Notes under the pieces: generated by a model
Seen by the model: the letters and a program-made list of their open reading frames with translations, nothing else
The model's database searches: none
What the model was told of the DNA's origin: nothing
Position numbers and translations under genes: made by a program
Shown here: piece by piece, positions 42,477 to 51,406 of the stretch
Numbering within the stretch: the first letter of the stretch is position 1
How the letters are laid out: each line of letters opens with the position of its first letter
From: Labilithrix luteola
GTDB lineage: Bacteria > Myxococcota_A > Polyangia > Polyangiales > Polyangiaceae
Reading direction: 5' to 3'
DNA length: 64,000 bases
NCBI RefSeq assembly: GCF_001263205.1
Contig: NZ_CP012333.1
Span: 62,001-126,000, forward strand

Positions 42477-44573
42477 ATGCAGCCACGCCCAGGTCGTCTC
42501 CGACTCTTTCTCTTCGGCCCGCCCAAGGACATCCGCGATCCGCACGCGTTCCACAAACTGTCCCTCGTGGCGATCCTCGCGTGGGTAGGGCTAGGTGCCG
42601 ACGGCCTCTCCTCCTCCGCGTACGGTCCGGACGAAGCCTTCCGCGCACTCGGCGAACACACCGGCCTCGCGTTCTTCCTCGCACTCGCCACGGCCGCCAC
42701 CGTCTTCATCATCAGCTACGGCTACAGTCGCATCATCGAGCAGTTTCCCTCGGGCGGCGGCGGCTATGTCGTGGCGTCGAAGCTCCTTTCGCCCACGGTC
42801 GGCGTCGTCTCGGGTTCGGCACTCCTCGTCGACTACGTTCTGACGATCACCATCTCGATCGCGAGCGGCGCCGATGCCGTCTTCAGCTTCCTGCCACCTT
42901 CGTGGGCGTCCGCGAAGCTTCCCGTGGCGTTCACGGGTATCGCGATCCTGACCGTGATGAACATCCGCGGCGTCAAAGAATCGGTGACATCGCTCTTGCC
43001 CATCTTCGGACTGTTCTTGCTCACGCATGCCGTTCTTCTCGGTGTGGCCATCGGCGGTCACCTCGGTGACGTCGGCAACGTCGTGCACGAAGTCCGTGAC
43101 AACATCGGTCACTCGTCGTCGGCTCTCGGCGCGATGGGCGCGCTCGCCCTCTTCGTTCGTGCCTATTCGATGGGTGGAGGAACGTACACAGGCATCGAAG
43201 CCGTCTCGAACGGCGTGGCGATGATGCGCGAGCCTCGTGTCAGCACGGCCAAGCGCACCATGGTCCTCATGGCCGTGTCGCTCGCCGTCACAGCAGGCGG
43301 AATCTTGCTCTCGTACCTGCTGGTCCACGCGCGCGCGGCCGAGGGCAAGACGATGAACGCCGTGCTCCTCGAGAACGTGGCGGGCCACTGGCAGATTGGT
43401 GGGCTCCACGTCGGCTCCGCGTTCGTCATCCTCACGCTGGTGACCGAAGGCACGCTCCTCTTCGTCGCTGCGCAGGCCGGCTTTCTCGATGGCCCGCGCG
43501 TCATGGCAAACATGGCGACCGATTCGTGGCTGCCTCATCGCTTCGCCGCGCTCTCGGACCGCCTGTCGATGCGCAACGGCGTGATGCTCATGGCGCTCGC
43601 CGCCTTCGCCGCCCTCACGTACACCCACGGCGACGTTTCGAAGCTCGTGGTCATGTACTCGATCAACGTGTTCGTGACGTTCAGCCTCTCGAACCTCGCG
43701 ATGGCGCGCTTCTGGATCCGCCATCGCAGCGAGCATCCCGGTTGGGGCCGCCACCTCGTTGCCCACGGCGCAGGTCTTCTTCTATGCGTGACGATTCTTG
43801 CCATCACCGTCGTGGAAAAATTCCTCGAAGGCGGCTGGGTCACGCTGCTCGTCACGGCGGGGCTCGTCGCGCTGTGCTTCGTCATCAAGCGTCACTACGG
43901 GAAGGTCGTCACCGCACTCCGCAAGCTCGACGAGGAGCTCCCCTCACCTGCCGAATGCGACGACGTTCCCGCGCCCCCGAAGAGCGCCGCCTTCCTGGAG
44001 GGCGCTACCGAGGGCCTCCTCGAGCACCATCCCGAAGCCGAGCCCGATCCGACCCACCCGGTGGCGATTCTCATGGTCGGCGGCTACAGTGGCCTCGGAA
44101 GGCACGCGCTCTTGACGCTCTTGCGGATGTTCCCGAATCACTTCCAGGGAATCATCTTCGTGAGCGTGGCCGTGGTTGATTCGGAATCGTTCAAGGGCCA
44201 AGACCAGATTGCCTTGCTCGAAAAGCGCACCCGCGAAAATCTTCTTCGCTACGAGCGCTACGCCCAACACCTCGGCCTCCGCTCCGCCAGCGCCTTCGCC
44301 ATCGGCACCGAGGTCGCCGTGGAAGTCGAAAAGACCGCCGGCGATCTCGTGCGCCGCTATCCCAAAGCTCTCTTCGTCGCCGGCCAGCTCATTTTCGAAG
44401 AAGACACGCTGTTCGCACGAGCGCTCCACAACGAAACGGCTTTCATGGTCCAAAAGCGCCTCCAGCGAAGGGGCATTCCGATGATCGTCGTCCCGGTGCG
44501 CGTCGATCTCGAGCAGCGCAAGACGGTAATCGCGCCTCGAGACGAGGCGGCCACGAGCGCAAAAGCGGCGTAA
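42477..44573 (+). CDS. APC-superfamily permease
   Basis: A 698-aa transporter read from ATG 42477 (a GTG at 42453 would add eight residues). Residues ~20-480 carry 12 or so membrane helices of the amino-acid/polyamine/organocation superfamily. The first helix region has GLGADGLSSSAYGPDEAF and a later one has FPSGGGGYVVASKLLSP. The last ~190 residues are a soluble domain that starts after an acidic linker and contains AILMVGGYSGLGRHALL, so a cytoplasmic regulatory domain is likely. Substrate is probably an amino acid or K+, but unproved. A weak hairpin (44639-44665) lies downstream. The interval 44574-44805 holds no convincing gene. Confidence 0.85.
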   Translation: MQPRPGRLRLFLFGPPKDIRDPHAFHKLSLVAILAWVGLGADGLSSSAYGPDEAFRALGEHTGLAFFLALATAATVFIISYGYSRIIEQFPSGGGGYVVASKLLSPTVGVVSGSALLVDYVLTITISIASGADAVFSFLPPSWASAKLPVAFTGIAILTVMNIRGVKESVTSLLPIFGLFLLTHAVLLGVAIGGHLGDVGNVVHEVRDNIGHSSSALGAMGALALFVRAYSMGGGTYTGIEAVSNGVAMMREPRVSTAKRTMVLMAVSLAVTAGGILLSYLLVHARAAEGKTMNAVLLENVAGHWQIGGLHVGSAFVILTLVTEGTLLFVAAQAGFLDGPRVMANMATDSWLPHRFAALSDRLSMRNGVMLMALAAFAALTYTHGDVSKLVVMYSINVFVTFSLSNLAMARFWIRHRSEHPGWGRHLVAHGAGLLLCVTILAITVVEKFLEGGWVTLLVTAGLVALCFVIKRHYGKVVTALRKLDEELPSPAECDDVPAPPKSAAFLEGATEGLLEHHPEAEPDPTHPVAILMVGGYSGLGRHALLTLLRMFPNHFQGIIFVSVAVVDSESFKGQDQIALLEKRTRENLLRYERYAQHLGLRSASAFAIGTEVAVEVEKTAGDLVRRYPKALFVAGQLIFEEDTLFARALHNETAFMVQKRLQRRGIPMIVVPVRVDLEQRKTVIAPRDEAATSAKAA

Positions 44574-44805
44574 GTCGGCCGAGGCGACCTTGGCACGCCT
44601 TGCCGAGCTTCAAGCTTGGAGGTCGCAAAGAGCATTTCGCCGAATAAAAAAACCGAGCATTCGGCCTGGACGGCGGCCGCAATCAATTGCACGTTTCTGC
44701 AAGCACCGATTCCCGAGGCCTCGTTCCGCAGCGATGTGCACGACGCGACCTACGCCAACCAGGCCGACTACGTGTTGATGAACTTCACCTGCCAGTATCG
44801 ACGCG

Positions 44806-46092
44806 TTACCCCGCGCTGCGGACCATGCCTGCAGCGCGGGTCGACGCTGTACTCGAATCGATGAGCAGGAAGCTGCCCGTCGGGCGGACGTCCTGATAGG
44901 GGTCGACGACGAGCGGTTCGTAGGTACGAATGCGCGCGTGAACGAGCGTGTTGAGTGAAGGCGCGGCGTCGGTCGGGACGGCTGCGCCGGTCGTCACGTC
45001 GTAGTGGGAGAGAACCGTGTCGACCGTCGCGCGAACTTCACGCGCGCCGCTCTTCAAGACGAACACCTCGCGAGGACGAGGCGGCGAGGAGTGGAGCCAC
45101 GCAAGATCGGCGGTGAACGACTCGGTCGTCACGGGGGCGCGCTCCACCGGCGCGAGGAGATCGCCTCGGCTCACCGAAACGTCGTCGGCGAGGTGGACCA
45201 CGCACGACGTGCCGGCGCGCGCTTCTTCGATTTCGCCGTCGTAGGTTTCAATCGACTGAATCGCGCTCTCCGTGCCCGCCGGAAGAACGCGAATACGGTC
45301 GCCCTTGCGGAGGACACCCGAGCCGACACGGCCGGCATAACCGCGGTAGTCGTGGCGAGCGTCGTCCTGGGGACGGACGATCCACTGGACCGAGAAGCGT
45401 GGCGGCGCGTCTTCCCGCTCCGCCTCGGCGGGAACCGACTCGAGGTGCGCGAGCAGCGGCTGGCCGTCGTACCAAGGCATGGCCGTGGAGCGGTCGACGA
45501 CGTTGTCGCCGAGGAGCGCCGAGATCGGGAAGAACTGCAGGCGCGCGTTCGCGTGGGGAACCGGAAGGCCGTCCCAGAAGTTCGCGACGTCGTCACGCAC
45601 CTTCGCGAAGACCGCGTGGTCGTAGCCGACGAGATCCATCTTGTTGATGGCGATGGCCACGTTCGACACGCCGAGCAGGCGCGTCACGAAGAGGTGCCTC
45701 CGCGTTTGCTCGAGCAAACCGCTTCGCGCGTCGACGAGGACGAGCGCCAGGTCGGCGGACGATGCGGCCGTGACCATGTTGCGCGTGTACTCGACGTGGC
45801 CCGGCGCGTCGGCCAGGACGAAGCGCCGACGCGGCGTCGCGAAATAGCGCCAGGCAACGTCGATGGTGATGCCTTGCTCGCGCTCGGCGCGCAGGCCGTC
45901 GGTCACGAGCGCCAGGTCGGTTCGTGCGAAACCACGTCGCCGGCTCGCCTCTTCGACGTGCGCGAGCTGGTCGGTCATGAGCGCCTTGGCGTCGAAGAGC
46001 AGACGTCCGAGCAGCGTGCTCTTGCCGTCGTCGACGCTTCCGGCTGTCGCGCAACGAAGCGGCCAAGCGCCGCCGATGTCTCCGTGAGCCAT
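44806..46092 (-). CDS. cysN: Sulfate adenylyltransferase large subunit
   Basis: A 428-aa GTPase subunit that activates sulfate to APS with CysD. GTPase motifs are intact: G1 GSVDDGKST, G2-region REQGITIDVAWRYF, G3 DAPGHVEYTRN, G4 NKMD and a later SALLGDN. Beta-barrel domains like those of EF-Tu occupy ~225-425. The length fits a stand-alone CysN without a fused APS kinase. ATG 46092 overlaps the cysD stop by four bases, so the two subunits are translationally coupled. A longer in-frame extension to 46530 lies inside cysD and is rejected. Confidence 0.96.
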   Translation of the reverse strand: MAHGDIGGAWPLRCATAGSVDDGKSTLLGRLLFDAKALMTDQLAHVEEASRRRGFARTDLALVTDGLRAEREQGITIDVAWRYFATPRRRFVLADAPGHVEYTRNMVTAASSADLALVLVDARSGLLEQTRRHLFVTRLLGVSNVAIAINKMDLVGYDHAVFAKVRDDVANFWDGLPVPHANARLQFFPISALLGDNVVDRSTAMPWYDGQPLLAHLESVPAEAEREDAPPRFSVQWIVRPQDDARHDYRGYAGRVGSGVLRKGDRIRVLPAGTESAIQSIETYDGEIEEARAGTSCVVHLADDVSVSRGDLLAPVERAPVTTESFTADLAWLHSSPPRPREVFVLKSGAREVRATVDTVLSHYDVTTGAAVPTDAAPSLNTLVHARIRTYEPLVVDPYQDVRPTGSFLLIDSSTASTRAAGMVRSAG

Positions 46093-46997
46093 CAGAAGTA
46101 TCCCTCGCGTTTGCGGTCTTCCATCGCGGCCTCGCCGATCTTGTCGTCGGCGCGGGTCGCCCCTCGTTCCGTCATCGTGGCCACGGCGGTCTCGCGGACG
46201 ATCTCGTCGACCGTCTGCGCGGTGGACCGCACCGCGCCGGTGCACGTCATGTCGCCCACCGTTCGGAAGCGCACCGTGGCGCGGAACGGCTCTTCGCCGC
46301 GCAACGGCGTCACGAACGACGACTTCGCGTAGAGCATGCCGTCGCGGCTGAAGACCTCCCGCTCGTGGGCGAAGTAGATCGACGGCACCGCGATGTTCTC
46401 CGCGCGGATGTATTCCCAGATATCGAGCTCCGTCCAGTTCGATAGAGGGAACACGCGGAGGTGTTCGCCGCGACGAAGCCGCGTGTTGTAGAGGCTCCAC
46501 AGCTCGGGCCGCTGGTTCTTCGGATCCCATTGGCCGAGCTCGTCGCGCAGGCTCACCACGCGCTCCTTGGCGCGGGCGCGGTCCTCGTCGCGCCGTGCGC
46601 CGCCGAACGCGGCATCGAAGCCGTGCTCCGCGATCGCGTCGAGCAGCGTCACGCTCTGGATGCGGTTGCGCGAGGCACGCGGGCCGGTGTCGTCCACCGC
46701 GCGGCCTTTGCGGATGCTCTCCTCCACACTGGCTACGACCAGCGGCTCGCCGATCTCCGCGAGGCGTGTGTCACGGAAGGCGATGACCTCGGGGAAGTTG
46801 TGCCCCGTGTCGACGTGCATCACGGCGAGGGGAAGCCGAGCCGGTCGGAACGCCTTCAACGCGAGATGCAAAAGGACGACCGAGTCTTTTCCGGCCGAGA
46901 AGAGGAGCACCGGGCGCTCCCGGGTGGCCACAACCTCTCGCATGATGAAGATGGCTTCACTCTCGAGAGCCGAGAGCCAGCTACTGATACGGGCCAA
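46092..46997 (-). CDS. cysD: Sulfate adenylyltransferase small subunit
   Basis: A 301-aa PP-loop ATP pyrophosphatase that forms APS with CysN. The PP-loop SAGKDSVVL is at ~32, followed by HVDTGHNFPEVI, RRDEDRARAKER and WTELDIWEYI, all typical of CysD. Start chosen: TTG at 46997, because GGAGG lies seven bases upstream and the resulting N terminus (ISSWLSALESEAIFIMREV) matches the usual ~302-aa CysD. The ATG at 47021 would add eight residues and has no ribosome site. It is divergent from the reductase operon across a palindrome. Confidence 0.95.
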   Translation of the reverse strand: MARISSWLSALESEAIFIMREVVATRERPVLLFSAGKDSVVLLHLALKAFRPARLPLAVMHVDTGHNFPEVIAFRDTRLAEIGEPLVVASVEESIRKGRAVDDTGPRASRNRIQSVTLLDAIAEHGFDAAFGGARRDEDRARAKERVVSLRDELGQWDPKNQRPELWSLYNTRLRRGEHLRVFPLSNWTELDIWEYIRAENIAVPSIYFAHEREVFSRDGMLYAKSSFVTPLRGEEPFRATVRFRTVGDMTCTGAVRSTAQTVDEIVRETAVATMTERGATRADDKIGEAAMEDRKREGYF

Positions 46998-47026
46998 CGC
47001 GCTACCTCCGATTGCGAACATCTAGC

Positions 47027-47048
47027 ATAACGGACGCGTGTACGTTAT
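47027..47048. promoter_or_regulatory. Palindromic operator candidate between the two sulfate operons
   Basis: ATAACG at 47027-47032 and CGTTAT at 47043-47048 are perfect inverted arms; over 22 bp, 18 positions are symmetric. It lies 30 bp before the cysD TTG and 55 bp before the divergent GTG, placed to control both operons. No regulator gene is directly adjacent. Confidence 0.55.
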
Positions 47049-47102
47049 AACAAACACACGAGAGGCCGCCAAAGGGTCGCCACTCTCACGACTGGAGGTA
47101 GC

Positions 47103-47444
47103 GTGACCGCCATCTGGCTCATCGGCGTGCTCGGAATGATCTCGATGGAGGCTTCGTACCTCCCGCAGATCGTCCGCCTTTACCGTCTCAAGCGCGCCGA
47201 AGAGGTGAGCTTCTTCTTTCCGGCGATGAGTCTGATCGGACGACTCCTCGCGCTGCTCTACGCGGTGTTCGCGTCGCAGTCGCTCTTCTCCATCGGCTTC
47301 TGCGTCGGCATCGCACTGCGTGCAACCTTGCTCGGTCAGACGTACTGGTATCGCTATGGCCGCCCTCGTTTCGCGCGCCTCTCGGTCCGTCCGCCTGCCC
47401 CTCCGCTTCCGGCGTCCATTCCCGTAGAGGAGGGACGCGCGTGA
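47103..47444 (+). CDS. Small PQ-loop/LAB_N-type membrane protein
   Basis: A 113-aa protein from GTG 47103 with GGAGG eight bases upstream. Three hydrophobic segments lie at ~3-20, ~38-58 and ~62-80. SYLPQIVRLYRLKRAEEVSF contains the PQ-loop motif found in the lipid-A-disaccharide synthase N-terminal (LAB_N) and SWEET-like families. It is the first gene of the reductive sulfate operon and overlaps cysH by four bases. Its role in sulfur assimilation is unknown; PQ-loop proteins can be transporters. Confidence 0.75.
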   Translation: MTAIWLIGVLGMISMEASYLPQIVRLYRLKRAEEVSFFFPAMSLIGRLLALLYAVFASQSLFSIGFCVGIALRATLLGQTYWYRYGRPRFARLSVRPPAPPLPASIPVEEGRA

Positions 47445-48187
47445 CCTCGCTCGCGATCGACGATCTCGAGCTCGCACGGCTGCGGAGCGAGCTCGCCGGC
47501 AAGACGCCGTACGACGTGATTCACACCGCGCTTGCCGCGTACGGCGACGATCTCCGTATCGCTTCGAGCTTCGGCGCGGAGGACATGATCCTCCTCCACG
47601 AAGCGGCGCGTGCGGGGAAAGATCTCGGCGTCGTCCCGCGCATCTTCCTGCTCGACACCGGGCGCCTCCACCAGGAGACGTACGATCTCGTCGAGCGTGC
47701 ACGGAACCGCTACAAGCTGCCGATCGAGGTCTTCGCGCCCGACACCGTCGCGGTCGAAGAGCTCGTACGAACACGCGGCCCGAACTCGTTCTACACGTCG
47801 ATCGAAGAGCGCAAGCATTGTTGCCAGGTGCGCAAGCTCGGACCACTCTCCCGCGCGCTTGCCGGCGCACGGGCGTGGATCACGGGCCTCCGCCGCGCGC
47901 AGTCGCCCACGCGCGCCGACGTCGAGGTGGTCTGTCGCGACGATACGCAGGGCGGTATCTTGAAGCTCAACCCGCTGGCGGCGTTCGAAGACGCCGACGT
48001 GTGGAGCTTCATCGACGCGAACCGCGTTCCCGTGCACGCGCTCCACGCCCAAGGATTCCCGTCGATCGGCTGTGCCCCCTGCACGCGCGCCATCGCTCCC
48101 GGTGAAGACATCCGCGCCGGTCGCTGGTGGTGGGAGTCGCCCGAGCACAAGGAGTGCGGCCTCCACCCGAGGAGGCGTTCGGCATGA
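47441..48187 (+). CDS. cysH: Adenylyl-sulfate (APS) reductase
   Basis: A 248-aa thioredoxin-dependent assimilatory reductase. ASSFGAEDMIL and LLDTGRLHQETY are PAPS/APS reductase blocks. The protein carries both Cys pairs of the iron-sulfur form, KHCCQVRKLGPL and CAPCTRA, and ends with the redox Cys in KECGLH. The Cys pairs mark an APS-using enzyme, which fits the lack of APS kinase here. GTG 47441 overlaps the previous stop (GTGA). It forms sulfite. Confidence 0.95.
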   Translation: MTSLAIDDLELARLRSELAGKTPYDVIHTALAAYGDDLRIASSFGAEDMILLHEAARAGKDLGVVPRIFLLDTGRLHQETYDLVERARNRYKLPIEVFAPDTVAVEELVRTRGPNSFYTSIEERKHCCQVRKLGPLSRALAGARAWITGLRRAQSPTRADVEVVCRDDTQGGILKLNPLAAFEDADVWSFIDANRVPVHALHAQGFPSIGCAPCTRAIAPGEDIRAGRWWWESPEHKECGLHPRRRSA

Positions 48188-48759
48188 GCCCTTACGGACT
48201 CTTCCTCCTCCTCGAAGGAAAGCGCGTCCTCGTGGTGGGCGGCGGCCCCGTGGCGGCTGCGAAGGCCCGTGAGCTCCATGCGCACGGCGCACACGTCGTC
48301 GTCGTCGCGCCCGACGTCGTCGCCGACCTCGAAGCGGTTGCCGCCGAGTTGCATCGGCGCCCGTTCGTTCCGCAAGACGTCGAAGGCGCCTATCTCGTCA
48401 TCGCCGCCGCCCCCCCGCCGGTGAACCGCGAGGTCCGCCACGTCGCCGATCAACGTGCGGTCTTCGTGGTGGCCGTCGACGACGTCGCGAGCTGCACCGC
48501 CTATGGCGCCGCGCGTCTCGAGCGAGGTGGCCTCACCATCGCTATTTCCTCGTCGGGAACGGCTCCCGCCCTGGTGGCGCTCCTGCGCCGCGCGCTCGAG
48601 GCCGTGATTCCCGACGACGTCGAACGCTGGCGAGAAGTCGCCGAAAATGCGCGCTCCTCGTGGAAGGCCGCGGGGATCCCCATCGAAGAGCGCCGACCGA
48701 TCCTGCTCCGCGCGCTCGACGCGCTGTATGACAAAACGGAGGCATCGTCGTCATGCTGA
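48184..48759 (+). CDS. Precorrin-2 dehydrogenase / sirohydrochlorin ferrochelatase
   Basis: A 191-aa protein like the N-terminal half of CysG or Met8. LEGKRVLVVGGGPVAAAKAREL is the Rossmann NAD site, and SSGTAPALVALLRRALEAVIP is the typical second half. It oxidises precorrin-2 and may insert iron, giving siroheme for the sulfite reductase. ATG 48184 overlaps cysH by four bases and its end overlaps the methyltransferase gene by seven. The two CysG activities are therefore on separate genes. Confidence 0.92.
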   Translation: MSPYGLFLLLEGKRVLVVGGGPVAAAKARELHAHGAHVVVVAPDVVADLEAVAAELHRRPFVPQDVEGAYLVIAAAPPPVNREVRHVADQRAVFVVAVDDVASCTAYGAARLERGGLTIAISSSGTAPALVALLRRALEAVIPDDVERWREVAENARSSWKAAGIPIEERRPILLRALDALYDKTEASSSC

Positions 48760-49571
48760 AGTATTCATCGCCCCGAACAGGCAAAGTCGTTCTCGTCGGG
48801 GCCGGTCCCGGCGACCCCGATCTCCTCACGGTCCGCGCCGCCCGAGCCCTCGAAGCGGCCGACGTCGTCCTCTACGACGCGCTCGTCGATGCTCGCGTTC
48901 TCGCACTCGCGCCACGCGCGGCGAAGTTCTCGGTCGGCAAACGCGCCGGCGCCGCGAGCGTGGCGCAGGAATCGATCAACGGAATCATGATCCGAACCGC
49001 ACGCTCCGGGCGGAACGTGGTTCGTCTCAAGGCGGGCGATCCGTTCGTGCTCGGCCGCGGAGGAGAAGAAGTGCTCGCCCTCGGCGCGGCAGGCATCGAG
49101 GTGGAGGTCGTGCCTGGCCTTTCGAGCGCGCTCTCGGGACCGCTCGCGGCAGGCATCCCGGTGACGCATCGAGGCGTTGCGGCGTCGTTCGTCGTTGCTT
49201 CGGCCGTGCCCGAAGAGCGCTTCGTGAGGCTCGCCGAGCGACTGCCCTCGAAGGGAACGACGCTCGTCGTTCTCATGGGCCTCGCCTCGCGCGAGCTGAT
49301 CCGCGACACGCTCGTGCGCGCAGGATTCTCTCTCGACACGCCCGCGGCGATCGTCGCCGGTGCGCACGGGCCGCGAGCCTGGCACTGGTCGGGAACGCTC
49401 GGCGTTTTGCCCGAGATCCAGCTTCCCGAAGATCGCGCCGATTTGCCTGGAATCGTGGTCGTCGGCGACGTCGTGGAGGTTGGCGAGGCCATGCGCAGCC
49501 ATGCGTCGTTCCGCGTGGACGACGTCGAACTTGGAATGACGAAAGAGGAGGAACGCCGTGTCCTTGGATAG
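48753..49571 (+). CDS. cobA: Uroporphyrinogen-III C-methyltransferase
   Basis: A 272-aa SAM-dependent methyltransferase of the tetrapyrrole family. VVLVGAGPGDPDLLTVRAARAL, VVLYDALV, RLKAGDPFVLGRGGEE and VPGLSSALSGPLAAGIPVTHRG are canonical blocks. It makes precorrin-2 from uroporphyrinogen III, the first committed step to siroheme. It follows the dehydrogenase gene with an overlap and precedes sulfite reductase. The last ~25 residues are a polar tail. Confidence 0.95.
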   Translation: MLKYSSPRTGKVVLVGAGPGDPDLLTVRAARALEAADVVLYDALVDARVLALAPRAAKFSVGKRAGAASVAQESINGIMIRTARSGRNVVRLKAGDPFVLGRGGEEVLALGAAGIEVEVVPGLSSALSGPLAAGIPVTHRGVAASFVVASAVPEERFVRLAERLPSKGTTLVVLMGLASRELIRDTLVRAGFSLDTPAAIVAGAHGPRAWHWSGTLGVLPEIQLPEDRADLPGIVVVGDVVEVGEAMRSHASFRVDDVELGMTKEEERRVLG

Positions 49572-51393
49572 CCGCACGCTGGGTCGGGCCCGGTTCGATT
49601 TTGCGAAGAGCACCGACATCGATCTCTTCGTGGAGAAGCTCGAGAAGTTCGAGCGCGGAGAGCTCGGTGCCGACGAATGGCGAGCATTCCGCCTCGCCAA
49701 CGGCACGTACGGCCAGCGCCAGCTCGGTGAGCTCTCCATGCTTCGGGCCAAGGCCCCGCAGGGCATCCTCACCGCCGAGCAGCTCGAGGCCGTTGCCAGC
49801 GTGGCCTCCCGCTATTCGCGCGGCTTCGCACACATCACGACGCGCCAGAACTTCCAGTTCCACTTCGTGCGTCTGCCCGAGATGGAGCGCGCCATGCGCG
49901 ACCTCGCGGCGGTGGGCATCACGACGCGCGAAGCATGTGGCAACACAGTTCGAAACGTCACCGCGAGCCCCACGGCAGGCGTCGCCGCGGACGAAGTCTT
50001 CGATCCCATTCCCTACGCCGAGGCCTTCACGCGCCACTTCTTGCGCCACCCGCTAAGTGGTTCGCTCCCTCGCAAGTTCAAGGTCGCCTTCTCCGGCGGT
50101 GGCTCCGACCACGCGTTCATTCTAGTGAACGATCTCGGATTCTCGGCGCGCCTCCGCACGACCGACCGCGGCATCGAGCGAGGCTTCCGCCTCACGGTCG
50201 CCGGCGGAACGGCCATTCTTTGCCGGAGTGGTGAGCCTCTCTTCGAGTTCATTCCTGCGGCCGAGATTCTCGGGGCCTCCGAGGCGGTGCTCCGCGTGTT
50301 CGACGCCCACGGCGAGCGCGTCCATCGCCACAAGAACCGCCTCAAGTTCCTCGTGAAGCAGTTCGGATGGGAGAAGTTCCGTGCGCTCGTCCTCGAGGAG
50401 TTCGAGAAGGCGCGCGCCGCGGGTCTGCCTCCCCTTCCCTTCGATCCGGAGAACCCGCCGGACGTCGAGACGGCCCCCGTCGAGCGGAGCGCCCCGCCTT
50501 CGATCGCCGAGCTCGCGAGCATCGCAGCCACGGACTCGATGCGCGGCCCGGGCATCGTCCCGCGCTTCCTGCCCACCGTCGGAGACGATCGTGGAGAGCG
50601 CTTCACGCGAACGAACGTGAAGCCGCAACGCCAGGAAGGCTACGTCTCGGTCACCGTCACCGTCCCCCTCGGCGACCTCTCGAGCGGACGCCTTCGCGCG
50701 CTCGCTGCGCTCTCACGAAGCTACGGCGACGGCACCGTGCGAACCACGCATGGTCAGAACCTCGTGCTTCGCTGGGTCAAAGACACCGACGTGCCCGAGC
50801 TCTATTCCCGCCTCCGCGCGATCGGCCTCTCGGATCCCGATCCGGAGTCGATCGCCGACGTCTCGAGCTGCCCCGGCGCCGAGACGTGCAAGCTCGCCGT
50901 CACCCACTCTCGCGGTGCTGCCGACGAGCTCTCCTCGCGCTTCCGCCTCGATCGCGATCTCGTCGATCGCGCGAAGGGCCTCGTCGTCAAAATCAGTGGT
51001 TGCCCGAACGGATGCGGCCTGCACCACGTGGCGGGTCTCGGCTTCCAGGGCGGCATGCGCAAGGTCGACAACCGCCCGGTACCGCAGTACTTCGTGCTCG
51101 TCGGCGGAGAGGCCGGCGGAGACACGGCACGCTTCGGTCGCGTTGCCGCCAAGGTCCCCGCGCGGCGCGTCGGCGAGGTCTTCGAGCGTCTCGTGAAGCT
51201 CTACGAGAGCAAGCGCCAGGGTGAGGAGAGCATCACCACCTATCTCGGAAGGGCGCCGCTCCTCGAGATCAAAGCCTCGCTCGCCGACCTCGAGCCCCTC
51301 GACGCGAAGACCGCCACGCCCGAGGATTACATCGATCTCGGGGAGACCGTCGCCTTCGCGCCCGAGACGTCGGAGGGCGAGTGCGCCGCGTGA
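49558..51393 (+). CDS. Ferredoxin-type sulfite/nitrite reductase
   Basis: A 611-aa siroheme-[4Fe-4S] reductase. It has the tandem duplication of the family: RGFAHITTRQNFQFHFV in the first half and VRTTHGQNLVLRWV in the second. The cluster motif is CPGAETCKL then SGCPNGCGLHH, four Cys. GTG 49558 overlaps cobA by 14 bp. The siroheme genes and cysH beside it indicate sulfite reductase; nitrite reductase is the alternative. No flavoprotein partner (CysJ) is here, so electrons probably come from ferredoxin. Confidence 0.92.
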   Translation: MSLDSRTLGRARFDFAKSTDIDLFVEKLEKFERGELGADEWRAFRLANGTYGQRQLGELSMLRAKAPQGILTAEQLEAVASVASRYSRGFAHITTRQNFQFHFVRLPEMERAMRDLAAVGITTREACGNTVRNVTASPTAGVAADEVFDPIPYAEAFTRHFLRHPLSGSLPRKFKVAFSGGGSDHAFILVNDLGFSARLRTTDRGIERGFRLTVAGGTAILCRSGEPLFEFIPAAEILGASEAVLRVFDAHGERVHRHKNRLKFLVKQFGWEKFRALVLEEFEKARAAGLPPLPFDPENPPDVETAPVERSAPPSIAELASIAATDSMRGPGIVPRFLPTVGDDRGERFTRTNVKPQRQEGYVSVTVTVPLGDLSSGRLRALAALSRSYGDGTVRTTHGQNLVLRWVKDTDVPELYSRLRAIGLSDPDPESIADVSSCPGAETCKLAVTHSRGAADELSSRFRLDRDLVDRAKGLVVKISGCPNGCGLHHVAGLGFQGGMRKVDNRPVPQYFVLVGGEAGGDTARFGRVAAKVPARRVGEVFERLVKLYESKRQGEESITTYLGRAPLLEIKASLADLEPLDAKTATPEDYIDLGETVAFAPETSEGECAA

Positions 51394-51406
51394 AGGCCTG
51401 ACGCGT

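Noticed and set aside
44616..44864. Open frame starting MEVAKSISPNKK between the permease and cysN
   Set aside because: Overlaps the end of cysN on the other strand, has no ribosome site and no recognisable domain.
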